Part shown: piece by piece, positions 8,862 through 17,287 of the stretch
Layout: every line of letters begins with the position of its first letter
How positions within the stretch are numbered: position 1 is the first letter of the stretch
Assembly (NCBI RefSeq): GCF_008386575.1
Contig: NZ_VUOA01000009.1
Location: 1 to 64,000 of the forward strand
Source of the DNA: Salinarimonas soli
GTDB lineage: Bacteria > Pseudomonadota > Alphaproteobacteria > Rhizobiales > Beijerinckiaceae
Direction of reading: 5' to 3'
DNA: 64,000 nt
The notes under the pieces: generated by a model
Seen by the model: the letters and a program-made list of their open reading frames with translations, nothing else
Told to the model about the DNA's origin: nothing
Databases searched by the model: none
Program-made: the position numbers and the translations under genes

Positions 8862-8916
8862 CCGCGAAACGTGGCCGATGGCAATCGCACGACCAAGGCG
8901 GCGTGTAGTTTCGCGG
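8862..8916 (-). promoter_or_regulatory. Inverted repeat in the leader of the TerC gene
   Basis: CCGCGAAAC (8862-8870) and GTTTCGCGG (8908-8916) are exact 9-bp arms with a 37-base loop, between the dehydrogenase stop codon (8925) and the TerC start (8849). It may act as a terminator for the upstream gene or as a structured leader controlling TerC, whose relatives are often riboswitch-controlled. It does not match the yybP-ykoY consensus as far as can be judged by eye. Confidence 0.45.
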
Positions 8917-8924
8917 CTGCCGGC

Positions 8925-10004
8925 TCAGGCCAGCATGTCGGCGATCGCCTTGCCGCAAATGGTGGTATCGGCCTGGCCCTTGAGATCGCGCGTGCGCAGC
9001 CGCTCGTCGGCGAGAGCCCGCTCGATCGCCGCCACGATCTCGGCCGCTGCTTCGTGCTCGCCGAGGTGCTCCAGCATCATGGCGCCGGACCAGATTTGGC
9101 CGACGGGGTTGGCGATTCCCATGCCGGCGATGTCCGGCGCGGAACCGTGAACCGGCTCGAAGAGGGACGGCGAGGTGCGATCCGGGTTGATGTTGCCGGA
9201 CGGCGCGATGCCGATCGTCCCCGTGCAGGCGGGGCCGAGATCCGAGAGGATGTCGCCGAAGAGGTTGGAGGCCACGACGACGTCGAACCAATGCGGGTTG
9301 AGGACGAAATGCGCCGTCAGGATGTCGATGTGGTATCGGTCGTGCGCCACCTCGGGATAGGCGCTCGCTATGACTTCCACCCGCTCGTCCCAGTAGGGCA
9401 TCGTGATCGAGATGCCGTTCGACTTCGTGGCGGAGGTCAGGTGGCGCTTGGGCCGGCTTTGCGCCAGCTCGAACGCGAAGCGCAGAACCCGGTCGACCCC
9501 GACGCGGGTCATGATGGTCTCCTGGATCACTACCTCGCGCTCGGTGCCCGGGAACATGCGGCCGCCGATGGACGAGTACTCGCCCTCGGTATTCTCACGC
9601 ACCACCCAGAAGTCGATGTCGCCGGGCTTCCGGCCTGCGAGCGGGCAGGGCACGCCCGGCATCAGCCGAACCGGCCGCAGGTTGACATATTGGTCGAACT
9701 CCCGCCGGAACTGCAGGAGCGAGCCCCAGAGCGAGACGTGGTCCGGGATCTTGGCCGGCCAGCCCACCGCGCCGAAGAAGATCGCGTCGTGCGTGCCGAT
9801 CTGGTCCTTCCAGTCCTCCGGCAGCATGCGGCCGTGCCGCTCGTAATAATCGTAGGACGAGAAATCGAACCAGTCCTGCCGCAGCTCGAAGCCGTGCCGG
9901 CGGGCGACCGCTTCGAGCACCCGCACACCCTCCGGCATGACCTCCTTGCCGATGCCGTCGCCCGGAATGACGGCGATGCGGTAGACGCGGTTGGTGGCGG
10001 CCAT
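8925..10004 (-). CDS. Tartrate dehydrogenase / D-malate-type decarboxylating dehydrogenase
   Basis: 359 residues of the isopropylmalate/isocitrate dehydrogenase superfamily. IAVIPGDGIGKEVMPEG, the substrate region LRPVRLMPGV, the REN motif (WVVRENTEGEYS) and the ASNLFGDILSDLGP metal-binding helix are present, with the PVHGSAPDIAG nucleotide loop. The shape of the substrate region fits tartrate dehydrogenase/decarboxylase (TDH) rather than LeuB. It would use NAD and Mn2+ on tartrate or D-malate. The start has a GGAGGGAG ribosome binding site. The exact substrate cannot be fixed. Confidence 0.88.
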   Translation of the reverse strand: MAATNRVYRIAVIPGDGIGKEVMPEGVRVLEAVARRHGFELRQDWFDFSSYDYYERHGRMLPEDWKDQIGTHDAIFFGAVGWPAKIPDHVSLWGSLLQFRREFDQYVNLRPVRLMPGVPCPLAGRKPGDIDFWVVRENTEGEYSSIGGRMFPGTEREVVIQETIMTRVGVDRVLRFAFELAQSRPKRHLTSATKSNGISITMPYWDERVEVIASAYPEVAHDRYHIDILTAHFVLNPHWFDVVVASNLFGDILSDLGPACTGTIGIAPSGNINPDRTSPSLFEPVHGSAPDIAGMGIANPVGQIWSGAMMLEHLGEHEAAAEIVAAIERALADERLRTRDLKGQADTTICGKAIADMLA

Positions 10005-10143
10005 GGAATCGTCTCCCTCCGAGCAGCTGCGACGGCAGCCTAGAGGTTTTTCGCGTCGGGTCGATCCGGTGCGCGCCGGGAATCGAGGCCTCCTTCCGGC
10101 GTGAGCTTGCCGCGGGAGCCTCGCCGACGAGCGCCCAAACCCG

Positions 10144-11013
10144 TCAGAAACCTCCGAACGCGAGGAGGCGAGCCAGCCCGACGGCGCTGAGGGACAGCGC
10201 CGTTCCGGCCGCAAGGAACGCGACGCCGATGCCTCGCGCGAACCGGGCGCTTCCCGAGAGCTTCTCGGCCGCAATCAAGGCCGAGAACAGGGCCATCCAG
10301 ATCAGGTTCATCGCCCCGATCGCGAGCATGACCGCCATGAGCGCCCAGCAGGACCGAAAGCACCGCATGCCCTCGGCGACGCCGAGACGCAGGACACCGC
10401 GCACGTCCTCGGCCCAGAACTCGCGCAACAGGGGAGTGGGATCCCGGAAGCTGGTCAGGCAGGCCAGCTTCGTGGGCGAGAACTGGTACAGGCCCGCAGC
10501 GCCGAGGCCCGCTCCCGCCAGGATCGTTGCCGCGGGTGCCGGAATGGCGACCCCGGTCAGCGCGACGCCGACGAACGCCTGCGCGAGGGCGGCAAGAACC
10601 GACACAGCAGCCCAAGAGGCGAGATAGCCGAGCGCCGGCACGATCGGCGAGATCGTACGGTGACCGCGGCCCCCGCGCTCCTCCGCGATCTCGGCATAGC
10701 CGACAAGGAACGCGCTCGCCGTCGGGAGCATCATCGCAACGCTCATGGCGACCCACAGGCCGGCCGCAAGGCCGATAGCCGCGGCTCCCTCCAGAGCGGA
10801 TCGCGCTCCCAGGATGCCCCCGGGCGAACACAGGGCCCCAAGAAACGCGGCGATTCCCGCCTCGCGGCGCCAGGCTTGCGCGAGAAGAACCGTCCAGGCC
10901 GCAAGCGTCAGCACCGCTGTCAACCCGAGGGCCACGGGAACGGGGCGCAGGAGCATGGGAGGCGGCGCGCTGAGCGTCGGGGCCTTCACGGCGTAAGCGT
11001 CCCTGTGCCACAT
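10144..11013 (-). CDS. DUF2182 integral membrane protein
   Basis: About 289 residues with six or seven hydrophobic segments (for example GLWVAMSVAMMLPTASAFLV and ILAGAGLGAAGLYQFSPTK). The MAMMxP-like and YQxSPxKxxCL signatures match DUF2182, annotated as predicted metal-binding membrane proteins. The CLxxCRxP motif of the family is partly changed here (ACLTSFRDP), so one Cys is missing. The start is uncertain: Met at 11013 or 10956. It is divergent from the monooxygenase at 11076. Function is unknown. Confidence 0.75.
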   Translation of the reverse strand: MWHRDAYAVKAPTLSAPPPMLLRPVPVALGLTAVLTLAAWTVLLAQAWRREAGIAAFLGALCSPGGILGARSALEGAAAIGLAAGLWVAMSVAMMLPTASAFLVGYAEIAEERGGRGHRTISPIVPALGYLASWAAVSVLAALAQAFVGVALTGVAIPAPAATILAGAGLGAAGLYQFSPTKLACLTSFRDPTPLLREFWAEDVRGVLRLGVAEGMRCFRSCWALMAVMLAIGAMNLIWMALFSALIAAEKLSGSARFARGIGVAFLAAGTALSLSAVGLARLLAFGGF

Positions 11014-11075
11014 GGGCGAGGTTCCGAAGTCGGGCTTGAGTCCGTGGCAGGTCAAGCCGGCGTTGAGTTTAGGGG

Positions 11076-12305
11076 ATGGCAGTGAACTCCGATATTCGCG
11101 GAATGCCTGACGCAACCGCCGAGATTGCAGTCGTCGGCGCGGGCGCGGCCGGCCTCGCGGCTGCCCTCGCTTTCCACCGAGCCGGGTTCGACACCGTGCT
11201 CGTCGGGCTGATCGAGCCTCGAGCCGACGGGCGGACGGTGGCCCTCCTCGATGGCTCCGTCCGCATGCTCCGACGCCTGGGCGCCTGGGAGCGCCTCAGG
11301 GACGACGCCGCGCCGCTCGAGACGATGCGCCTCGTCGACGACACCGGCAGCCTGTTCCGCCCGCCTCCGGTGGCCTTCCAGGCGAGCGAGATCGGGCTGG
11401 AGGCGTTCGGCTGGAACGTCGAGAGCGCTCGCCTGGTGCGCGGCCTCGGAGCGGTTCTGGAGGAGACGGAGCTCCGCCGGATCGATGCGGGGGCGGAGGG
11501 CTACTCCACCGAGGAGGATGGTGCGGTGATCGCCCTTGCGGGCGGAGGAAGCGTGCGCGCGGGACTTGTCGTGGCTGCGGACGGGTGGCGCTCGGTCCTG
11601 CGCAGCCAGGCCGGCATCAAGGTCCGGGAGTGGTCCTACCCGCAGGCTGCGCTCACGACGATCCTGGCGCATGACCGCGACCACCGGGAGATCTCGACAG
11701 AATTCCACACCCGCCATGGCCCGTTCACCCTCGTCCCGCTCCCCGGACGCCGCTCGAGCCTCGTTTGGGTGACGAACCCGGTGGATGCCGAGCGACTCGG
11801 CGAGCTCGACGATGCGGGGCTCGCCCTGACGATCGAGCGGCAGGCCCATTCCATCCTCGGCGCGATGCGAATCGACGGTCCGCGCGGGCTCGTGCCAATG
11901 ACGGGGCTCTCGGTCGACCGCTACGGCGCCGGGCGGCTCGCTCTCGTCGGCGAGGCGGCCCACGTGTTCCCGCCGATCGGCGCCCAGGGGCTCAATCTCG
12001 GCCTGCGCGATGTGGCGGCCCTCGTCGATGCCGTCTGCGACGCTCGCGAGGCGGGCGAGGACATCGGCGGCGAGGGAGCCTTGCGCCGGTACCAGCGCGG
12101 CCGCGATCTCGACGTCCGGCTTCGGACCACGGCCGTGCACGCGCTCAACAGGACGCTTCTGACCGACTTCCTGCCGGCCGACCTGCTCCGCGGCGCCGGC
12201 CTTCTGGTCCTGGACAACATCCGGCCCCTGCGGCGCATGGTGATGCGGGAGGGCGTACTGCCTCGCCTGAGCACGCCGCGGCTGATGCGCGCCGAGGCAC
12301 GCTGA
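11076..12305 (+). CDS. FAD-dependent monooxygenase of the UbiH/VisC/COQ6 family
   Basis: 409 residues. The N-terminal GxGxxG (VVGAGAAGLAAALAF), the mid-protein DG motif (VVAADGWRSVLR) and the late GD-type motif GEAAHVFPPIGAQGLNLG are the three flavoprotein hydroxylase signatures. The GAQGLNLGLRD sequence is characteristic of ubiquinone-biosynthesis hydroxylases, so a ring hydroxylation in ubiquinone synthesis is the likely role; a catabolic role cannot be excluded. An alternative Met at 11103 would remove nine residues. Confidence 0.88.
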   Translation: MAVNSDIRGMPDATAEIAVVGAGAAGLAAALAFHRAGFDTVLVGLIEPRADGRTVALLDGSVRMLRRLGAWERLRDDAAPLETMRLVDDTGSLFRPPPVAFQASEIGLEAFGWNVESARLVRGLGAVLEETELRRIDAGAEGYSTEEDGAVIALAGGGSVRAGLVVAADGWRSVLRSQAGIKVREWSYPQAALTTILAHDRDHREISTEFHTRHGPFTLVPLPGRRSSLVWVTNPVDAERLGELDDAGLALTIERQAHSILGAMRIDGPRGLVPMTGLSVDRYGAGRLALVGEAAHVFPPIGAQGLNLGLRDVAALVDAVCDAREAGEDIGGEGALRRYQRGRDLDVRLRTTAVHALNRTLLTDFLPADLLRGAGLLVLDNIRPLRRMVMREGVLPRLSTPRLMRAEAR

Positions 12306-12309
12306 CCGA

Positions 12310-13392
12310 TCAGTCCTCGTCGAGCCCCGGTACCGTCCGGACCTCTTGGGGATCCCGTCTCAGATGCGGGCCGATCGGCAGCGGCGTTCCGGGCAGGGTC
12401 GAGCCGGACGACAGGTGGGCTCGCGCCCCGAACAGGCCCCTGGCGGCAAAATGCGGGTCGGAGGTCGCCTCCGCGAGGGATGCCACGATCGTGCAGCAGC
12501 AATCGCGGGAGGCCAGCGCCGCCTGCCACTCGCCGGCATCGCGTGCCGCGACGAGCCTCGCGACCTCGGCCCGGGTCGCCGAAGGATCGGCGCGGTCGTC
12601 GCGCAGCGCCGGGGCGAGCGCAATCGCCTCGCAAAATGCCATCCAGAACTTCTGCTCCAGCGCTCCGACGGCGAGATAACGGCCGTCGCGGGTCGGATAG
12701 AGCGCGTAGCGAGGAGAGCCGCCTGCGAGGAGATTTTCATGGGCGCCCGGATAGCGCCCCGTCGCGGCCCCCTCGGCGAGAGCGAACCAGGCGAAGGTGA
12801 ACATCGCGTCCGCCATGGCGATGTCGAGGCGGCTGCCGCGTCCCGTGAGATCGCGCTGGCGCAGGGCGAGCAGGATGTTCATCACGGCCGGCATCGCGCC
12901 TCCCGCGATGTCGGCCACCAGGGCGGCGGGCATGGAGGGCGCCAGCGACAGCAGGCCCGTCACGGCCTGGTAGTTGAGGTCGTGGCCGGCCTCCCCCGCC
13001 CGCGGGCCGTCCTGCCCGTATCCCGTGATCGAGCAGTAGATAAGCCGCGGATTGGCGGCGGACAGCGTCTCGTAGCCGAGCCCCAGCCGATCCATCACCC
13101 CGGGCCGGAACTGCTCGACCAGGACGTCGCAGGTGGTGAGCAGCGGGCGCAGGCACTCCATAGCGTCCGGGGCCTTGAGGTCGAGGACGAGGCTCTCCTT
13201 GCCCGCGTTGAGCACCGCGAAGGGAGCGGACGTCCCCTCGACATGCGGCGGGAAGCCCCGCATGTCCTCGCCGCCGGGCCGCTCGACCTTGATCACGCGC
13301 GCGCCCGCTTCTGCGAGAATGAGCGTCGTCAGGGGCCCTGGCAGGAGCGTGGAGAAATCGAGGACGGTGATGCCGGCGAGCGGCAGGGTCAT
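12310..13392 (-). CDS. CaiB/BaiF CoA-transferase family protein, alpha-methylacyl-CoA racemase-like
   Basis: 360 residues. LDFSTLLPGPLTTLILAEAG and VIKVERPGGEDMR are the family III CoA-transferase N-terminus. The pair GHDLNYQAVTG and VADIAGGAMPAVM carries the His and Asp that serve as the racemase acid/base pair in alpha-methylacyl-CoA racemase, so racemisation of 2-methyl-branched acyl-CoA is more likely than CoA transfer. Its stop is 4 bases from that of the convergent monooxygenase. The neighbouring carrier gene is transcribed from upstream on the same strand with a gap of about 7 bases, so the two form an operon. Confidence 0.88.
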   Translation of the reverse strand: MTLPLAGITVLDFSTLLPGPLTTLILAEAGARVIKVERPGGEDMRGFPPHVEGTSAPFAVLNAGKESLVLDLKAPDAMECLRPLLTTCDVLVEQFRPGVMDRLGLGYETLSAANPRLIYCSITGYGQDGPRAGEAGHDLNYQAVTGLLSLAPSMPAALVADIAGGAMPAVMNILLALRQRDLTGRGSRLDIAMADAMFTFAWFALAEGAATGRYPGAHENLLAGGSPRYALYPTRDGRYLAVGALEQKFWMAFCEAIALAPALRDDRADPSATRAEVARLVAARDAGEWQAALASRDCCCTIVASLAEATSDPHFAARGLFGARAHLSSGSTLPGTPLPIGPHLRRDPQEVRTVPGLDED

Positions 13393-13399
13393 GGGCAGC

Positions 13400-14371
13400 T
13401 CACGATGGAAAAAGGTCGGGCCGCAGAGTGCCCGTCTTCACGAGCCAGAGGAACCCGGTGAGCGTCACGATGGACACGATCGTGCCGATGAGCACGCAGG
13501 CCGAAGCGCGTTCCACGCCGACATCGTACTGGGTCGAGATGACGAAGATGTTCAGGGCCGGCGGCAGCGCGGTCATGATGATGGCGGCATAGACCCAGAG
13601 GGGATCGAAGTCGCCGAAAGCCGAAAGCAGCACCCAAACCAGGAGTGGGTGGAGCACGAGCTTGATCGCGACGAGCCAGGGTACCTCGCCGGGGACCCGG
13701 CCGAGCGGGCGCAGGGCCACCGTGACGCCAAGCAGGAACAGCGCGCAGGGTGCAGCCGAGCCGAACAACCAGGTCACCATGCGGTCGATCGGGGCGGGCA
13801 GGGTGAGATGGAGATAGCTTGCCGCGACGCCGAGCGCCGTCGCGAGATTGAAGGGGTGTGTCGCGATGCGCCAGCCGATCTCGGCGAGCGTCGCCGGAAG
13901 GCTTCGCTTCTCCACCCCCGCCAAGGCCATGAGCAGCGGCACGAGCGAGAACAGGAGCAGGCTGTCGAACACGAAGATGAGAACGACCGGCGGGCTCGCG
14001 GCAGGTCCCAGAGCCGCGAGGATGAGCGGCGGGCCCATATAGCCGATGTTCGAGTAGGCCCCCGCGACCCCCTGCATCACGGCCTGCGGCAGCTCGCGGG
14101 TGTAGCGGTAGCCGATGGCGAGCGCGAGCGAGAAGGCCAGGAAGGTCGAGAGCGTGGTGGCGACGACGAAGCTCCAATTCGAGAGCTCGTCCAGGGGCTT
14201 GTCGGCGATCAGCTTGAAGAAGAGGCAGGGGAGCGCGACGTAGATCAGGTAGAACTGCATCCAGGCGAGCCCGCCCTCAGGGCGGCGAACGACCTTGCCG
14301 CAGAAGAAGCCAAGGCCGATCAGGCCGAAGAAGGGCACGACGAGATTGAAGAGCCCGACGAGGTCGGACAT
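13400..14371 (-). CDS. AEC family transporter (auxin-efflux-carrier type)
   Basis: 323 residues with about ten hydrophobic helices. The N-terminal half has [12 protein letters not shown]-like and [13 protein letters not shown] segments; the latter is the conserved NxGxxGxP crossover motif of the AEC/bile-acid transporter fold. The second half has [19 protein letters not shown]. Bacterial members carry malate, malonate or other organic acids. It precedes the racemase-like gene with a 7-base gap and probably supplies a carboxylate substrate to it. The start is the Met MSDLVGLF. Confidence 0.88.
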   Translation of the reverse strand: MSDLVGLFNLVVPFFGLIGLGFFCGKVVRRPEGGLAWMQFYLIYVALPCLFFKLIADKPLDELSNWSFVVATTLSTFLAFSLALAIGYRYTRELPQAVMQGVAGAYSNIGYMGPPLILAALGPAASPPVVLIFVFDSLLLFSLVPLLMALAGVEKRSLPATLAEIGWRIATHPFNLATALGVAASYLHLTLPAPIDRMVTWLFGSAAPCALFLLGVTVALRPLGRVPGEVPWLVAIKLVLHPLLVWVLLSAFGDFDPLWVYAAIIMTALPPALNIFVISTQYDVGVERASACVLIGTIVSIVTLTGFLWLVKTGTLRPDLFPS

Positions 14372-14440
14372 CGCGGGCTCCGCGTGGCACGGGGGAAAGC
14401 GCCGTGTAGGCGGGATGCGACCAGGGCGCAAGGCACGCAC

Positions 14441-14605
14441 TTCCCCTCCCCCTTGTGGGGAGGGGTTGGGGGTGGGGGTCGGGACGCCACCCGCCGTCGG
14501 TCCAGGATCAAGCCTGTACGAGCGTGCGTCCTCCAAACCCGTTCCCGCCAGCTTCGGCTTTTTGACCCCACCCCCTGCCCCTTCCCACAAGGTGGAGGGG
14601 AGGGC
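14441..14605. repeat. Pair of inverted C/G-rich intergenic repeats
   Basis: At 14441-14480 the plus strand reads CCCCTCCCCCTTGTGGGG followed by a G/T-rich arm. At 14564-14605 the same element occurs in inverted orientation (GACCCCACCCCC ... CCACAAGG...GGAGGGG). They face each other across about 80 bases. A related core lies at 20091-20119. This looks like a REP/BIME-type dispersed element; the span could fold into a long hairpin. Confidence 0.6.
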
Positions 14606-14663
14606 GCTTGACCTCTCGCTCTGGCCCCCCGAGAAGGCAACTGCCGCAACGGAGGCCTGCGCT

Positions 14664-15719
14664 ATGAAACTGCCCCGCCGCTTCTTCCAGCCCCTGGCCG
14701 CCGGCGCGCCGCAGCCCTATCGCGATCTGCCGGTGCGGCTCGAGCGCATGATCCATTTCGTGCCGCCGCACCTGGACAAGGTCCGGGCCAAGGTCCCCGA
14801 CCTGATCCCCCAGGTCGACGTGATCCTCGGAAACCTCGAGGACGCGATTCCGGCTGACATGAAGCTCGAGGCGCGTCGCGGCTTCATCGCGATGGCGAAG
14901 GCCAACGATTTCGGCGGGACGGGGCTATGGACCCGGGTGAATGCCCTGAACTCCCCATGGCTCCTCGACGACCTGATGGAGATCGTCGCTGAGGTCGGCG
15001 ACAAGCTCGATGTCGTGATGGTGCCCAAAGTCGAGGGGCCATGGGATATCCACTACATCGACCAGCTCCTCGCCCAGCTCGAAGCCCGCCATGGCGTCTC
15101 GAAGCCGATCCTCGTTCACGCGATCCTGGAGACGGCGCAGGGCGTCGCCAATGTCGACGCGATCGCCTGCGCCTCGCCGCGCCTGCATGGCATGAGCCTC
15201 GGGCCCGCCGATCTCGCCGCGTCGCGGGGCATGAAGACCACGCGCGTCGGCGGCGGGCATCCCGACTACCGGGTGCTCGCCGATGCCACGGAGGGGACGG
15301 CGCGAGCATCCTACCAGCAGGATCTCTGGCACTACACGATCGCCCGGATGGTCGACGCCTGCCAGGCCAACGGGCTCAAGGCCTTCTACGGCCCGTTCGG
15401 GGACTTTTCGGACGCGGCCGCCTGTGAGGCGCAGTTCCGCAACGCGTTCCTCCTCGGCTGCGCCGGCGCCTGGACCTTGCATCCATCCCAGATCGAGATC
15501 GCCAAGCAGGTCTTCGCGCCGGATGCCGGCGAGATCGCTTTCGCCCGCAAAATCCTCGCTGCCATGCCCGACGGCACGGGCGCCGTGATGATCGACGGCA
15601 AGATGCAGGATGACGCGACCTGGAAGCAGGCGAAGGTAATCGATGATCTGGCCCGGATGATCGCCGCGAAGGATCCGGAGCAGGCCCGTGCGCTCGGCAT
15701 CGATGCCGCGGGTGATTGA
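14664..15719 (+). CDS. HpcH/HpaI-family CoA-ester lyase, malyl-CoA/beta-methylmalyl-CoA lyase-like
   Basis: 351 residues. [13 protein letters not shown] (acidic metal site), [18 protein letters not shown] (metal-binding Glu) and [19 protein letters not shown] are the signatures of malyl-CoA/citramalyl-CoA lyases; the last resembles Mcl of Rhodobacter. The C-terminal [11 protein letters not shown] and [11 protein letters not shown] also fit. It would cleave a malyl-CoA-type ester to glyoxylate plus an acyl-CoA. The N-terminus is longer than usual ([22 protein letters not shown]). The start is the first Met after the repeat region. Confidence 0.85.
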   Translation: MKLPRRFFQPLAAGAPQPYRDLPVRLERMIHFVPPHLDKVRAKVPDLIPQVDVILGNLEDAIPADMKLEARRGFIAMAKANDFGGTGLWTRVNALNSPWLLDDLMEIVAEVGDKLDVVMVPKVEGPWDIHYIDQLLAQLEARHGVSKPILVHAILETAQGVANVDAIACASPRLHGMSLGPADLAASRGMKTTRVGGGHPDYRVLADATEGTARASYQQDLWHYTIARMVDACQANGLKAFYGPFGDFSDAAACEAQFRNAFLLGCAGAWTLHPSQIEIAKQVFAPDAGEIAFARKILAAMPDGTGAVMIDGKMQDDATWKQAKVIDDLARMIAAKDPEQARALGIDAAGD

Positions 15720-15768
15720 AAAGCCTGGCCTCCCGCTTAAATCCTGCGTTGACGAGGGAGTTGGGGGC

Positions 15769-16098
15769 ATGGAGACGCAAACCGCACGGTTCACCATCGG
15801 CCAGGTGGTGAAGCACCGCATCTTTCCGTTCAGGGGCGTGATCTTCGACGTCGATCCCGTCTTCGCGAACACCGAGGAATGGTGGCTCTCGATCCCGCAG
15901 GCCGTGCGCCCGCGCAAGGATCAGCCCTTCTACCACCTGCTCGCCGAGAATGCCGAGACCGAGTACGTGGCCTACGTCTCGGAGCAGAACCTGCTTGCGG
16001 ACGAGTCGGGCGAGCCCCTGCGCCATCCGATGATCCGGGAGGTGTTCGCGATCGGCCCCGACGGCTCGTACCGCATGCGCAGCGAGGCGGCGAACTAG
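15769..16098 (+). CDS. hspQ: Heat-shock protein HspQ (hemimethylated-DNA-binding YccV family)
   Basis: 109 residues. FTIGQVVKHRIFPFRGVIFDVDP and PFYHLLAE...TEYVAYVSEQNL match HspQ, a small protein that binds and specifies substrates for the Lon protease in related bacteria. It starts 50 bases after the lyase. Its stop overlaps by 4 bases the convergent stop of the LysR gene. Confidence 0.9.
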   Translation: METQTARFTIGQVVKHRIFPFRGVIFDVDPVFANTEEWWLSIPQAVRPRKDQPFYHLLAENAETEYVAYVSEQNLLADESGEPLRHPMIREVFAIGPDGSYRMRSEAAN

Positions 16099-17000
16099 CC
16101 GGCGCTCACGCCGTCCTCCGCCATCTCGGCGAGGAGCCAATCCCTGAACTGCCGGATTTTCGGCACCCGGGCGCGCGCTGCCGGGTAGACGAGCCAGTAG
16201 GAACGTCCGGTCCCGGCGACGACGTCGAAGAGCTGGATCAGCCGACCGCGTTCCAGGTCGCGCCGGAACAGGGCTGGCGTGAGGAGCGCCGCGCCCTGGC
16301 CGTCGATGGCCGCTGCCGCGTCAAGATTCTGGCCGCCGAAGGCAAGGTCCGGCTTCGTCGAAAGATCGACGCCGGTCACCCCGGCCGCGTCGAACCAGAT
16401 CGGCCACCACGGATCGGAGTGCGTCATCAGGGGCACCCGCCGGAGATCCGAGGGCTCCCGGAACGGGCCATGCCGCTCCAGGAAGCAGGGACTGCACATC
16501 GGTGTGAAGTGCACAGGCAAAAGCTCGTGGCAGGCCAGACCCGGCCAATCTCCTGCATGGCCGCTGCGCAGGGCCACGTCGTAGGCACCATCGTCGAGTT
16601 CGACCATCTGCCGCGACGGATCGAGCCGCACCGCGATCTGCGGGTGGGCGACCTGAAAGCGCCAGAGCCGCGCCACGAGCCAGGTGGCGGCCAACGTCGG
16701 GATCGCCGTGATCGACAGGACCGAGTCGTCGACTCGCCGCACGTCGGCGAAGGCCGCGTCGAGCGCGTCGAACGCCTCGCGCACCTGCGGCGCGATCCGC
16801 CGCCCGGTCGCGGTCAGAGACACCTCCCGCGGGCGACGCACGAACAGGGCCTGACCCAGCCGATCCTCCAGCATCTTGATCTGATAGCTCACGGCAGCCT
16901 GCGTCATGCCGAGCTCCGCAGCGGCCCGGGTGAAGTTGCCGTGGCGAGCCGCCGCCTCAAAGGCGCGAACGGCGGTGAGCGGCGGAAGTCGGCGGGTCAT
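16095..17000 (-). CDS. LysR-family transcriptional regulator, GcvA type
   Basis: 301 residues. The N-terminal winged helix-turn-helix LPPLTAVRAFEAAARHGNFT, AAAELGMTQAAVSYQIKMLE and LFVRRPREVSLT is typical of the GcvA subgroup. The effector domain runs from about residue 90 (LSITAIPTLAATWLVARLWRF). Such regulators control neighbouring or amino-acid-related genes. Here the divergent neighbour is a 64-residue protein (17093). The target is unknown. Confidence 0.9.
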   Translation of the reverse strand: MTRRLPPLTAVRAFEAAARHGNFTRAAAELGMTQAAVSYQIKMLEDRLGQALFVRRPREVSLTATGRRIAPQVREAFDALDAAFADVRRVDDSVLSITAIPTLAATWLVARLWRFQVAHPQIAVRLDPSRQMVELDDGAYDVALRSGHAGDWPGLACHELLPVHFTPMCSPCFLERHGPFREPSDLRRVPLMTHSDPWWPIWFDAAGVTGVDLSTKPDLAFGGQNLDAAAAIDGQGAALLTPALFRRDLERGRLIQLFDVVAGTGRSYWLVYPAARARVPKIRQFRDWLLAEMAEDGVSAG

Positions 17001-17092
17001 GAGCCCAAACTCTCCTTATGACAGAGGCCTGAGCTTCACTTTGTCAGATCGGCGGGCCTCGCACCATAGTGCTTCGACACCAGGAGTCGGCC

Positions 17093-17287
17093 ATGCTGAT
17101 GAGAACGCCCGAGCCACCCCGCCGTAGATCGCCCGCAGAACTCGTATGGCATCTGATCGCTGCATTGGTGGGCCGGTCCCCGCCGATCAGCCACGGGGCC
17201 ATCGACGATCTTCCCGACCGGCTCCGCCGTGACGTCGGCGCGCCGCCGAGGCTGCCCTCCCGCTACGATCCCCACACGAAGGGTTAG
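17093..17287 (+). CDS. Small DUF1127/YjiS-like protein
   Basis: 64 residues, starting after CAGGAGTCGG; a GTG at 17069 would lengthen it. The C-terminal half AIDDLPDRLRRDVGAPP resembles the LxxLDDxLLRDIGL core of DUF1127 proteins, common in alphaproteobacteria, but Trp/Arg-rich residues before it are few. The family assignment is tentative. It is divergent from the LysR regulator, its natural candidate regulator, and its stop overlaps that of the convergent SulP gene by 4 bases. Confidence 0.5.
   Translation: MLMRTPEPPRRRSPAELVWHLIAALVGRSPPISHGAIDDLPDRLRRDVGAPPRLPSRYDPHTKG

Noticed and set aside
8850-8924. A yybP-ykoY manganese riboswitch before the TerC gene
   Set aside because: The stem is present but the conserved riboswitch loop sequences are not seen.
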